A stretch of DNA of 64,000 bases from Alisma plantago-aquatica (lineage: Eukaryota; Streptophyta; Magnoliopsida; Alismatales; Alismataceae). The stretch lies in assembly GCA_963693085.1 (NCBI GenBank), contig OY856412.1, forward strand, positions 1,407,448,694 to 1,407,512,693, in the 5' to 3' direction. The notes under the pieces were generated by a model. The model was not told the DNA's origin. It saw only the letters and a program-made list of their open reading frames with translations, and made no database searches. Each line of letters starts with the position of its first letter. The stretch's first letter is position 1. This document shows positions 48,258 to 59,958 of the stretch, piece by piece. Made by a program: the position numbers and the translations under genes.

Positions 48258-48573
48258 AGAAGACAATTACACCTGTAAATTATTTTATCAAACAAAATCA
48301 AAACGAAGAAGCAACGCAGTTCAACTATTTCCAACCAGACAAGCAAGGTGTAATTCAACTTTATGCCTTTTCATTTCCTGTTTTTCAACTCATGGTGTAC
48401 AAATGGTGTGAACACAGAAGACAATTACACCTGTAAATTATTTTATCAAACAAAATCAAAACGAAGAAGCAACGCAGTTCAACTATTTCCAACCAGACAA
48501 GCAAGGTGTAATTCAACTTTATGCCTTTTCATTTCCTGTTTTTCAACTCATGGTGTACAAATGGTGTGAACAC
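48258..48573. repeat. Perfect 158-bp tandem duplication
   Basis: Bases 48258-48415 and 48416-48573 appear identical at every position. The unit begins AGAAGACAATTACACC and ends GGTGTGAACAC. The plus ORF 48363-48569 simply spans the junction. Confidence 0.95.
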
Positions 48574-49743
48574 ACCCTAAGGGCACGTTTTGTAGGGCAT
48601 AAGTGAAACCACTGCGAGAGCAAATCGCAAGATTGGTCCAGATATGTTCTAAGACATGGAAAAGAAACTGCGCCCAAACACAACTTTGTTCCATTTAGCT
48701 TCTGTTGCATTTCATGATTCCCTTTGCTGTGTCATTCCGGTGTGCATATCTCAGAGCCCCTTTGATTGGGCTGAATGGTTACTGAAATTAATAAATTATA
48801 TCCTACCAGTTAAAAACCAAATAATCTACATCCCATCCAATTAAACCAATTGATGTAGTTTGGATTCGCCATGTTTCTTTTCCGGCTTTGCAACTCTTGG
48901 TGTTAGTTGATTTTACACTCACCAAACAGGCCCAAAGTGCGGGTTAAACTGATGAGGTGCAAACCAATCAACACCCATCACGATACTGACCCCATGCTGT
49001 ATGAACTAAAGAACGTCTATAACCAACTTTATGACGTGTGAAACGACACGTGACTCTTGTGATAACCCTAAGTTCTGCCAAATTTTCATCATAACCTAAA
49101 GAGATGTAAATTGCAATATTAATGATTCAAAGGAGTATGAGTAATAGATCATCACGAAAATTTGTAGATTTAGTTCGCTAAGCTGTCAAATATCACACTG
49201 AGATCTACATATCAGTTTTATGTTTAGCAAATTAAGATGCAGTTTAACCTTAAGATACAATGACTCAGTAGCAATCACCAGCATAATGTTCTCGTGCAGC
49301 AGGGACAGAGCATATAATCAACAACAGCAAAAAAAAAACAACTGTATTCATGTGACATTATTTATAAGGGTTCTTGTGACGATAAGTTCTTAATTGTTGG
49401 CCACGAGAGTACCCCAAAGATAAGCATGGAAGAGCGCAGACACTTGCATAGACAAATACCTTTAATCTACCTTTTCCCCATCAGACACTAGTTCCAATCC
49501 AAGTGAATCAGAAGCTAATTTTTAGAAACAGACAACGTGAACACCAGTAAACAACCAGAGATCAAGAAGGAAGTGCAGGCAAATAGGAGAATACGGTGAA
49601 CAAAGTGTATATTGAGTCCTTATCAAAGCCAAATTAGGCCCAGACAAGAACCAGACTGTTTGCTCTTATTCATTAGTAGCACTTGTATGTACAACAGAAA
49701 TGCTCCAAATGCAACTCTCCATGAAAGCACAGGCTGAAATCAA
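48574..49743. other. Noncoding DNA, possibly a MITE and a 3' UTR
   Basis: At 48757-48935 the ends (GAGCCCCTTTGATTGGG and CACCAAACAGGCCC) are loosely inverted, suggesting a small MITE, but no duplication was found. At 49630-49743 the minus strand could be the 3' UTR of the candidate exon at 49744, with an AATAAG signal near 49665. Nothing else is seen. Confidence 0.35.
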
Positions 49744-49767
49744 TCACTTGCGGGAATCATCTGCCTT
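49744..49767 (-). CDS. Possible terminal coding exon of a host gene
   Basis: On the minus strand a long T-run ending TTTGCAG (acceptor, 49768-49774) is followed by AAGGCAGATGATTCCCGCAA and a GTGA stop context, that is, KADDSRK and stop. The strong pyrimidine tract and acceptor make a short last exon plausible. The rest of the gene would lie to the right, where a Harbinger-like element has inserted. No upstream exon is identified with confidence, and the protein is unknown. Confidence 0.3.
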   Translation of the reverse strand, partial: KADDSRK

Positions 49768-50122
49768 CTGCAAAAAAAAAAAGGAAGACATGAGGAACTG
49801 TAGGACAAAACAAGACTGAATGGAACGAGTGGATCCGTTTTAGGCTTACATCGCAATTGTTTGTAATTGATATATGGTAATATAACAGCAACTTAATATT
49901 TTGATGGAAGACGGAGATGTGCATAATGTTGGGTGCAATACCATCCCGTCACGGGCATGAAGGAAAATAAGTGAAGTGAATATGGGTCATGGAGACGTAC
50001 TAACATAGGAAGTAGCAAGAAGAAAGTACTCTGTAATGAAGGTCCACGGTAGCCAAAAGTCATGTCACGGCATTCGCTTTCACGAGAGCTGCTCGAACAG
50101 AATACAACAGAGACATCTCTAA

Positions 50123-51098
50123 GGGTCTGACTGGTTCAGTGTATTTTGTCCCGAAAACATTAGAACTGGAGTTTCTTTTCCAATTTTACTTGACTGGTTT
50201 GTTGAAATTTCCAAATTTGACTTTCCTAATTTTCCCTATATATATATACACTTCCGTAAAATGGGTTCCGCAAGAAATCAGTCCGAAAACAAGTTCCGCG
50301 CGTCTGCTCCACTCCTTCCTCGTTTTTAACGGCAAATCGACGGCGCAACTCCCCGGAGAAGACCAAGAGTCACGACGCTTTCATGGCTTCACAGTCTTGT
50401 CGAGCGTTCTACTGGAATCCGGAATGCCCTTTCATGTTTGGCCAACAGCTTCTCGAATAGCATATTCTCTCTGCCCATGAAAAGAACTTTCTGCTGTGAC
50501 CTATGCCAGATCATTCACCAGATAACCTATGCGCAGACCATTCGATTTCAGTACAAGCTCGATTGACGGAGGGTTCTAATATCTTCTGATTTATCTTCTT
50601 GCGGCGGCGAAACATGGACGAATTTTGTTCAATATTAGTTATTGATTTTATTATTCTATTCATCCAGTACTCGATGACGACGAAGGCTTGAAGAGCTTAT
50701 AAAGCACTTTGATTTGTTTAATCTGGAGAACAAATTCCAGCTGATCCGCTTCATGCTTGACGCAAGATATTCTTGAATAGATTTTTTAAACTTTATTCGT
50801 ATAAAGTTTAATTGAATGCTTAAACTGGATGTCGAGGCGTTATCTTAGTTATAAATGATCTAAACTTTGATGATTTGATCTTTGTAATGAATTTGTCACT
50901 ACAGTATGTAGTATAGAGCACATTTTATTTTCCATATTTCGCATCTCCTATTACAACAAACCAATAAGATGGAAATCAATTTTTATGAAAACTCATGTTT
51001 TAAACCATTCATCTGGAATTCATTTTTCAAGAACTCGGTTTCATTTCCAGGAAAATAACTTTCTGTGAAATTACAGTTACACCAAACCAGTCAGACCC
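50123..51098. mobile_element. PIF/Harbinger-like DNA element, non-autonomous
   Basis: Inverted ends GGGTCTGACTGGTT...AACCAGTCAGACCC and TAA duplications at 50120-50122 and 51099-51101 fit a PIF/Harbinger (Tourist-type) element of 976 bp. Similarity of the ends extends over about 20 bases. The interior has no transposase; the 113-residue ORF at 50139-50480 has no recognisable domain. Its ends resemble those of the element at 57495-58497. Confidence 0.85.
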
Positions 51099-51101
51099 TA
51101 A

Positions 51102-53551
51102 GCGACAAGTTTTGCCAAAAGTGAACCAATGATCAGCAATTTGTGTTGCTGCATATTATCGTTGTTTTGGCTAAGCCAACCTAAGCCTATGGTGCCCTAA
51201 CAATCTTTTTTCTGTATAATCATTTACTATATGCGTCATCTGGCTTTTCATTTTGACTTATTCAAATGCTGTTTTTGGATCATTAGGCTTCTAAATTAAT
51301 CTTAATACGTAGAGCTAGCATATTGAGTATATGCATGAAACACCTTATGTAAAGGAAATACGTAATATATATAAAAAAGGGACATATCAGCTAGGTGCCT
51401 CCATAGTAGGGATGGCAATGGATCCATTTTTAGTCATCTGGCTCATTACCAATACATACTAATTTAGAAAAAGTGGATGTCAGCCATTCTGCCTGTCAAG
51501 ATGCATTTTTAACAACCGGTTAGATAGTGGCCATGGACACCCGACAAAAACATCCTCAGTAGCAGATTTGGTCGGTGAGTAGCGAGGTGACTTATGTGGG
51601 GTAGCAGATTCGTCTCAGACCGCCTTCTTCTTTGTGGAAAAAAAAGTCTGTTGCATATTTTACACTGTTACAGATTGCCTGCGGCTGCTACTCTTAGCTA
51701 GACGTGCATTGCTGAAGTGCAGTACTATGGTTGTCATTTGGATTATGGATGTCCATCCACCCGATCCATCTCGACATTCATACCATTTATTTTAGTTGGA
51801 CGACAAAAGAAATGGGATGGATCAGATCAGGTGGTGGTTGTTCATTGGGAAATGATATTTCTGCCATACATACCACCTAGGCGTTCTAGGTGCCTTATTT
51901 ATCCAACTAAGACTCTACATTGTCACCTTAACAGCCTTCTTGCATATACAACACGATCTACTTCACAGACCATATGTCTAGTCTATGAGCATCCTTTGTT
52001 ATATAGTAATTTATTTGTTGATCACCACCATTATTATTTCCCCATCCAGCTTTTGAATTTAACACCTAACATATGATGCCTAGCTATTAGTATTGCTGTT
52101 ATAACCCTCGAGCGGATGAAAAGGCAATTACATTTAAGGGCATAATGAGTATATTTCTCTACACAGTAGTTGATGACTAGGTGTAAGTGCTTCATTTTTT
52201 ATGGTTTACTTGTCTTCACCTTAAAAAAGGATGGAATTGATTTACGCCTACATACTGCATGTTAAAGTCATATATACTACCATACTCAAATGCCTAAATA
52301 CCACAGTTTGTAACATAGGAATGGGAGGAATTGATTATAGTGTTGATCACCTTGCATAGCTGATTCTTATGGAAGAGAAATACCATTTTTTGCAACTGTG
52401 TAGCTTAAAATCATCTCAGGCATAGTGTGTGGGACTAACCAATATATCCATCTAGGTCAATGTTTATCATATGGTGTTAGTTTGAGAAGCAGGGAACACA
52501 AATCTTTCACTGTGAAGGTAAGCATATTAATATACTAGTGACAGTTCGTTCACGGCATGATTATAAAATAAAACCACAGATATTAGTCAACCTTTAGAAG
52601 AATAATCAATCAGCATTGAAAAGAAAGAGTTCTAGCCAAATTTGTCATGGGAAATACCATTTTTTGCAACTACATAGCTTAAAATCATCTCAGACATAGT
52701 GTGTAGGACTAATTAATATATCCATCTTGGTTGATGTTTTTCAAATGGTATTAGTTTAGAAACAAGGAACACAAATCTTTGACTGTGAAGGTAAACATAT
52801 TAATATACTAGTGACAGTTCGTACACGACATGATTATAAAATAAAACCACAGATATTAGTCAGCTTCTACAAGAATAATCAATGAGCATTGAAAAGAAAG
52901 AGTTCTAGCCAAGTTTGTCATGGGAAATCGTAGGGATAATGAAGTATCCACTTCTTTGAAACCCCTCCTACATGGTCAAAGCATGTAAACCTGAAAGGAG
53001 CTGAAATCCTCAACACTCGCATCCAAGACAACCAGATCACAATTGGACAGACATAGGCAGTAGGCATCTAAATATGCTTTCACTTATCTATATATAATTT
53101 ACTGGGCATAATAAAACAACTATCACATTACTATGGAAACATATCTGGGCTTGGAGTTTGACATATGGCTCGATATTTGATTATAGTTGGCTATCTAAAA
53201 ATCAAACAGATGATGTATTAGCTGCGCTTTTTGACAGGTTTGCAGAAAAAGGTATATACCAAACAAAAAGTAAGGGTGCAACGGCAAATGAAGATAGACA
53301 CACAATACTTGTTACACCCATTTTTGTAGCTTAGTTGGTTATTATATCTGATATGCCATTTCCTTTTCTTCTCACATCTATCTTAGCAACTGGCATCTCT
53401 GCTACCTCATCTTCCAAGCACACCTTATTCTTTTCACAAACAGACAATTACTATCCTGGACGTCCAATCATTCTAAAAATTACAGTTAGGGGGGTCATCA
53501 AAGTAACTCAAGGTTTTATACTAAAACTTCTATGACTTCGTTTGACATTAA
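51102..53551. other. Noncoding DNA with a 274-bp tandem duplication
   Basis: No supported gene. An hAT-like end TAGGGATGGCAATGG occurs at 51409 without a clear partner. The plus ORF of 119 codons at 51717-52076 has no recognisable domain. The region may be intronic, but no exon was confirmed. Confidence 0.4.
52377..52926. repeat. 274-bp tandem duplication
   Basis: 52377-52650 and 52651-52926 both begin GAAATACCATTTTTTGCAAC and run colinear to TTTGTCATGG, with roughly 7-9% substitutions by eye, so it is older than the 158-bp duplication. Confidence 0.9.
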
Positions 53552-53858
53552 GGAGCCGTTTGGCCGCCCTCATTACAATTGCAGCATTTATATATAAATT
53601 TCCTGTCAAATAATAGCGGAAAATGTCATTCGGTATTTGATCTGGTATTTAAACCGTGATTTTACTCGGAAGAACGTGGCCTTCTGAATCACGCCGCGTA
53701 CGACGGCAGAGAGAAAAGACGCCGCGCGTGATCCGACTTGATGATTTTCTGTCCGGCAGAGTGAATATTTAACAGTCCAGACGACCACGACTAAATATTA
53801 GTAACGGATTTCTGTGTATCAATTGTGGTAGTCATGATGACGGCCGCCGAACGGCCCC
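53552..53858. mobile_element. Tourist-type MITE
   Basis: 307 bp with inverted ends (GGAGCCGTTTGGCCGCC and the complement of GGGGCCGTTCGGCGGCC) and TAA duplications at 53549-53551 and 53859-53861. No coding capacity. A 44-bp internal piece (53749-53792) recurs exactly at 54281-54324. Confidence 0.85.
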
Positions 53859-54095
53859 TAAAGAGTGGATCTGCCTATTGGAAGACAAAATTTAGGAGCT
53901 TCCATTTAGAGACTTCTTTGCTACTTCACTGGCAATCTGGCATTATTGTCTAATCCTTTTCAACAGTTTAAAAGGGTCCCCTTCAAAAGAGTTGATGTAT
54001 GTTCGTCGTTCCAAGTAGAGAGCATGCTCAAGATGTAAATTGTTGTTGAATTTATAAACAAGTGCCAATGCATTCATCTCTTTCACACCCGGATT

Positions 54096-54512
54096 GAACA
54101 ACTCAACAACCAATTCAGTCATTCAAACAAGGTGACAGGTCCGTCTATGTCTTTCTCCTTCATGCCAAGCATTTTGCAAATCAGATTGCTGCAGCCGGAC
54201 AACCCCTCACCTTGCCAACTTCCTATGCCGTCATCTACAGATACAGTGGGCTCATTTCAGTGATATGGTGGCTTCTCTTACTGTCCGGCAGAGTGAATAT
54301 TTAACAGTCCAGACGACCACGACTGAACAACTCAACAACCAATTCAGTCATTCAAACAAGGTGACAGGTCCGTCTTTGTCTTTCTCCTTCATGCCAAGCA
54401 TTTTGCAAATCAGATTGCTGCAGCCGGACAACCCCTCACCTTGCCAACTTCCTATGCCGTCATCTACAGATACAGTGGGGTCATTTCAGTGATATGGTGG
54501 CTTCTCTTACTG
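54096..54512. repeat. 229-bp tandem duplication with MITE filler
   Basis: A block starting GAACAACTCAACAACC at 54096 repeats at 54325. The first copy (to 54280) is separated from the second by 44 bases identical to part of the MITE at 53749-53792. A third, diverged copy of the inner part lies at about 54650-54800. Confidence 0.9.
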
Positions 54513-55158
54513 CTCATGCCACCCCAGTTAGCTATCCCGAACTCAACAGCCTACTTGTGAGTCATGAGATTTGTCGTCAACTACCACAGCCCATTCTTCT
54601 CCCAACTGCAAATGCGGTAACAAAAACTGCAGCACCAACACCGCACGCACCTGTGTCAATCATCTTTGTCTTTCTCCGACATGCCAAGCATTTTGCAATC
54701 AGATTGCTGCATCCGGACAACCCCTCGCCTTGCCAACTTGCAATGCTATCATCTACAGTTACAGTGGTCTCCAGTTCAGTGATATGGTGGCTTCTCTTAC
54801 TGCTCATGCCACCCCAGTTAGCTATCCCAAACTCAACAGCCTTCTTGTGAGTCACGAGATCCCACTCGCAAATTCGACAACAACAACTGCAGCACCAACA
54901 CCGCAAGCACCTATGTCAACCGTGTTACGAGTTCATGGCCGTGGACACCCTCTAGAGATCCATGTCAAGTGTGGGGTTGCTGGCAACGTGTATCGTTGTT
55001 GCTTTCGACAGCAAGGTAGCAGCTCGGATCCAGCACGTCACATGCATGCGCCTCTCCTGCCTACTACCCTGCGACCACCAACAATGGCACCTATTCCTGT
55101 GGCTCTGTGCTGCTTATTTAGCTGGGTATCCAGACATTGGGGCCATGCATCACTCTAA
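54494..55158 (+). pseudogene. Cysteine-rich gene-like fragment, unknown
   Basis: GC-richer, codon-like sequence with repeated protein-like blocks: FSDMVASLTAHATPVSYP occurs twice in one reading (near 54489 and 54783), and Cys-rich text TCQAFCNQIAASGQP lies near 54680. The upstream copies at 54096 and 54325 carry one extra base that shifts the frame. The downstream part (to 55186) reads in two frames, so it is either a decayed gene or exons with short introns. A secreted Cys-rich protein is possible, but no family is recognised. An hAT-like element interrupts the region at 55187. Confidence 0.3.
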
Positions 55159-55186
55159 CCCAGACGCCCTCACAATCTGCAACAAG

Positions 55187-56803
55187 TAGGGATGGCAAAA
55201 GTCCCCATAAGACCCATACCCAGGGAAACCCAACATATTTTGACCCAATTATAATGGGTAAGATGGGTCTCAGTTAATTAATGGGTCATAATGAGGATAG
55301 GAAGTTGGACCCATTTCCTTAACAGGGACCCACTAATACCCATGCCTTGCCCCCTCACTCCCTAACCCCATCTCACATCATCACCTCCTTTTCACTTCTG
55401 GATCTCACGTCGAATCAATCGTTGTTATCCGCTGACCTCCATTGCAGGAGCCCCGCGACATTCGACCATCTCCATTCCCAAGTCACTGCCAGTTCTGCTG
55501 CCGATGTACTCCAGATCCTGCGTCGGACAGCTCCAGCAACACCTCCTTCCAGTCGATGTTGTCCCTACCGTCCCGAAGGCTAAAGGAACAGATGCAACAT
55601 CAGCCTCTACAGACAAAATCAGCAATAATCCCGAGGGTTCCAGAAATTTCGTGGCGACGGTTTCATGATGATTTCATCCGTCATGAGTCACAAAGCAGAG
55701 CGCCCACGACGGGTCCAGAAGTTTTGTAGCCAAAGTTGTCGATCCCTTTGCCACAGAGACAGACATCTAGGTTTTTGACCAAAATCGACCTCTAGGATCA
55801 ATTCTCCCTTCCTTCGATCCCTCCTCTTGACATCATGCATCTTCCGAATCCCAGTGGTGATCACCAATAGTAGACAACCACGTCGGCTCCTTCGTCTTTC
55901 TATGGTGCGCTGCAAAGACTACTTGTGCCTCCGTTGACTGCTCGGCATGCTTAAGTCCTACACATACAAGCAAGTCCAGAACATGTGATGCTTCTGATCC
56001 TAGAGGTGGGACTTCTCGAGACGAAAGCATGTGTTGTAAACAAAATGAAGTCTAGAAGACATGGGTGAGAGCGTGAAATCACATTTTATCTCGCTTTTTC
56101 TTCCATAGCTCTCCTTATTCTAATCCATTCCGGAACCCATTTGTCCGTGCACCATAAAATGCATATCAGGTGGTCGATGTAATGGATGAATGTGTTGTAC
56201 ATGGATAGCAAATAGTAGTTTATGTACAGCTTTTCCATTCTCCAAAAGCTTCCAATATCTAGATTATATGAAGGACTCCTGTTTGCTGAAATTACTCTGA
56301 CACACATACCTTGGATAAAGTAGAAAAGTGGATGACATTCTTTTACAGTCAAATAATTGTAATGTTTAACTAGAAAAATGTACACATTTGGAGCAATTTT
56401 TTTTCTGGATCATACTTTAGTCTGTATTTGTTATCCTGATGAATTTTAAAACACAATATATAGATCTCGACTACATTGATAGGTGTATTCACGATTTACT
56501 GGGTTATTTGCAAGTATTACATCTGTATGGGTGTTGCTGCAAATTTGTGTGAAATCAAATAATACATGTTGGTCTCTTTACAATTTTTACACGTTTGGGA
56601 TGATACTTGTACTGAGTGCCTAATTTATTGAATTGATTAAAATGGGTCCCCACAACCAAACGGGGTAGGCATGGGTATGTGCTATTTAGTATTTCCTTTA
56701 AATGTGGGGGGGGGGGGGGGGGGGGTATATGTTTGCTTAAAACTTAAATGGGTATGATGGGAATGCGTATGGGTTGCTCATACCCGCCCAATTGTCATCC
56801 CTA
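55187..56803. mobile_element. hAT-like DNA element, non-autonomous
   Basis: The 1617-bp element starts TAGGGATGGCAA and ends TTGTCATCCCTA. Flanks are GCAACAAG (55179-55186) and GCAGCAAG (56804-56811), an 8-bp target duplication with one change, as expected for hAT. Next to the ends, GGGT-rich inverted stretches (AGACCCATACCC and GGGTATGATGGG) extend the symmetry. No transposase domain was found; the ORFs at 55347-55729 have none. It contains a run of 20 G at 56706-56725. Confidence 0.82.
56706..56725. repeat. Run of 20 guanines
   Basis: An uninterrupted G tract near the right end of the hAT-like element. It can form a G-quadruplex and is a likely site of length variation or of sequencing error. 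Confidence 0.9.
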
Positions 56804-56868
56804 GCAGCAAGGGATACCATACCAAGGCCCAACTCTCCAACATTCGTCGCTTTCCTTCTTTTTTATAG

Positions 56869-57118
56869 ACTGGTACATTGATGCTAAAATTGGAAAAATG
56901 CAGCCCACAAAAGTAACTGACACATCAAAATCAAAGAGATCACCACAGGTAGTGTCAACAAAAAAAAAGATGTGAAGAAATCAAGGAAATGTAGCGCCAA
57001 CAGAAGTACCAGCGGGGGCTCCTCAGCAAAATTACAGCCACTATCTTATGAAAGCCCACTAACACATCAGAAAGCAGTAAAGCATGGAACGACAAGGCAG
57101 GATGCTTCATCAAGTGAG
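56869..57118 (+). pseudogene. Possible host exon(s), unknown basic protein
   Basis: A pyrimidine-rich acceptor (TTCTTTTTTATAG, ending 56868) is followed by an open frame reading WYIDAKIGKMQPTKVTD, ending at a possible donor CACAG^GTAGTG at 56948. If read on, a run of nine A near 56960 shifts the frame into KKSRKCSANRSTSGGSS and further Lys/Ser-rich text up to a good donor GAG^GTGAGT at 57118. This may be one exon with a 1-base error or decay in the A-run, or two exons. No domain is recognised. The hAT-like element lies just upstream, probably in an intron. Confidence 0.3.
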
Positions 57119-57124
57119 GTGAGT

Positions 57125-57494
57125 TGGCTTGTCTCAAGGAGCCATTGGGTCTTCACACCATATCTCATCAGCTTCATAATCCACAAAGCTAACCTCGTAG
57201 GAGTCAGACCCTTGTCATATTCCTTCATTAGTAATATCTTTTTTATCAAATTCTTGATTTACACACGACGATCATTGTTTAAGTACATCCTGATTTTGTG
57301 AAGGATTCATTGACACTCCAGCTGCTTATTCATGATCATACTAATGATGGCCTCCACCTCCTCCATCGACATGCCCCAACTATTCATCTGTTAAAATGTG
57401 TCTCTTAGACTGTTCAGACTTGGTCACCCTCACTCCCACATTGCCTGCAATGTGGCCACATCTCACAATATTGTTATATCTGACACATCCTTTA
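57125..57494. other. Noncoding DNA
   Basis: No supported feature between the candidate exon and the next transposon. The ORFs here have no domain. Confidence 0.4.
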
Positions 57495-58497
57495 GGGTGT
57501 GATTGGTTCGTTGTAACTGGACTAAAAAATTTCAGGAACTGGAGTTCATAAACAACTTCTTAGCAATTGGTTTGGTGTAAAACTCTGGAAAATAAGTTCT
57601 GTGAAGTCTTCTTGAGTTGCGTTAGTATATATAGAGTTTGTTTTCTGAGTTTCGGAGAGGAAAGAGGGGAAAACAAATTCCATCCTGCCGGCACGCATCT
57701 CTTTACCTTGGCAACTTTGATTGGGGATCACACCTTTCAATAAAGGAACTTTCTATTGATAGTGATATGTGGTCGTACTGCAATCTGAGACGATTTCACC
57801 TTCCGGACAAGTAACTGTCAATTGGGGATCACACCACCACAAGACTATCAGTTGTTGTCAATATCGGAGAAAGAGGAAAACTAAGCGGCTGGGGGTTCTT
57901 AGCCGCCAACGGTGCAGAAGAGCACCCAGAAAGAATGATGGAGATTGGAGACTGCTTTGAAAATAATACATACACCAACATATTTGTCACACGGAGATCA
58001 CAGCCTGAACAACGAACCTTCATTTTGAATTTCCGTTAGGTCTTCATTTCAGGAATACGCAAACAGTAACTTCTTATTAGATTAGATAAAACAATTAATC
58101 AATTTTAAATTTGGATGATCAGTGAATTCTTGGTGTTTGTCCTCTAGTACAATTATAAATTTGTAAAGATTAAGCATGCTGGTTTAATAAAATCAACGTC
58201 TAATTGATTCAGCGGAAACACTTGCTAAGTTTGTTACCCTGTAACACAAGTTTTTTCTCATACTTCTACTTTTTAATTCATACATTTCATATATGATACG
58301 CAATGAATTAGACAAAAGTACTAAATGTATGTTTTAGCTTACTTAAAATTCCGATGAATTACAATTCAGAATACAAAAATCAATCACATGAAAGTTATTT
58401 TTCCAGAAAAAAAATGAATTTTAATACCAATGACATGAACTCGTTACTAGAAAATGAATTTCCTGAAAACTCTAGTTACAACAAACCGGTCGGAGCC
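57495..58497. mobile_element. PIF/Harbinger-like DNA element, second
   Basis: The 1003-bp element starts GGGTGTGATTGGTTCGTTGT and its right end is the loose complement (ACAACAAACCGGTCGGAGCC). The flanks are TTA (57492-57494) and TCA (58498-58500), a three-base duplication with one change. Internal text near both ends (AACTGGA, GAAAAC, TTCTGTGAA) is shared with the element at 50123. No transposase is seen. Its right end abuts the copia integrase remnant. Confidence 0.72.
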
Positions 58498-58500
58498 TCA

Positions 58501-59958
58501 ATAAAAGCACTGCATGTTCTATGGGAAAATCGGCCCACTTATATTTTCCTACTACAAATACGTGCATCATAGAACCACTTCATCTACTTTTTCTAGATAT
58601 GAGGGGTCCCTCCCCCATTGTTTCATCGAAGGGTCGACATAATTTCTTATCAATGTTGATGATTAGTCCAAATATGAATGGCTTTTTCCATTGTTTAATA
58701 AATCTGATGTACGTTACTATTTTGAACCTTAAATCAAAGCCATTTAAACTGGTGGCAATGGTGGATTTTGCACTCTCACTCCTCACCATACCAGTGCTGC
58801 CATTTGTCATAGCATGTCTTGTCCCTACACCCATGACAACTCCATCATGCGGTGGATATCGGTCTCACCCTCCTTGCACTATCACATGTACCCAAATGAT
58901 ACTAGTAGCTCGCTTTCTCAACTATAGCGTATTAATTAATCGGGTTCCTGCTTCACACAAACACATGTCCATACTAGTGTCATCGTGGTCATTATTTTGA
59001 TTATACATTCCTGAAGGTGTTCGTGTGTGATGTCTTTCCCCTTATATGTCCGTATAACAACCAAGAATTTGATTTCCTTACCAAATTATGTGTTTGTGAG
59101 ATAAGTATCTCAACAATGTGGCTATCATTGTCTCCATACATCCACTAGAAGATTATATATTGCAGGCCATGTCCAATATGTGGAAGATAATATCCTTCTC
59201 AAGAGCGATTACCCCACTCCACACCCCCTACACCTCCAACTACACCATTATTATCTATTACACCCAACTTCCTCACATTTTCTGCTCCATCTAATGCATA
59301 ATAAAAATTTCCATCCATCCATTACACTCCATTCCTAGGACATCTACACGATCAAACTTACCACCATGTCACCACAAGAGCATTCACACTCATTGGAATT
59401 CAAAGGCATCTCCCTAACCACCAACCCACCAGTCACACAACCTTTCATGACAACTCCCATGCAATTATACAACACAACTCCAATTAGAGATTGACCTAGT
59501 CATGGTTCCTACCACCAAGCAAAAGCAAAACTTCTCTTTGCGCCCTTCCCATGGCTTATAATATTCAACGTCGTCTAAAACCAATTATATCATAAAGCCA
59601 ACTGCCATCCCTTTTTTTTCAACAGGCCATGACCGATGAACTCAATGCCCTTTTGATGAGACTAATGGAATATGGACTCTAGTGCCATGACATCCTAACA
59701 TGAATATCTTGGCCGTAAGTGGATTTTTCATAATGATTCAATGATGACAATTCTCTCTCACGCCACAAGGCATGGCAACCTTAGCTCAGTCATAAAACCA
59801 ACAATATAAGTTTTCCTTGCTTTGTGTCTCCAACAGATGGTCCATAGAAGAATTATCAACCACACATTTCTTTAAGGTGGCCTCAATGAAGATGTATTTA
59901 TGGCTCAACCTCTAGAATCTATTGACAAATCGTATGTACACCATGTATGCCATTATTG
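58501..59958 (+). pseudogene. Ty1/copia pol remnant (integrase, linker, RT)
   Basis: The first part (58521-59000) reads MGKSAHLYFPTTNT and LLFLDMRGPSPIVSSKGRHN, the start of a copia integrase core. Only a decayed rest of the core follows, then near 59000-59215 text matching the copia block that ends in a TGR(V/I)Y-type motif (here STRRLYIAGHVQY). A proline/threonine-rich linker covers about 59215-59520. RT starts near 59627 with QAMTDELNALL, NILGRKWIF near 59698 and LNEDVFMAQPLESIDKSYVH near 59882. The frame is broken by many stops and shifts. Later RT motifs, including the catalytic Asp pair, are missing, because at 59959 an inverted repeat begins. Confidence 0.82.

Noticed and set aside
48757..48935. 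Possible MITE
   Set aside because: The ends are only loosely inverted and no target duplication is clear.
51409..51770. Possible hAT element starting TAGGGATGGCAATGG
   Set aside because: No matching right end or 8-bp duplication could be found; kept only as a lone end motif.
52955..53065. Possible minus-strand exon with a donor near 52990
   Set aside because: Two frames are equally open and no acceptor or family is convincing.
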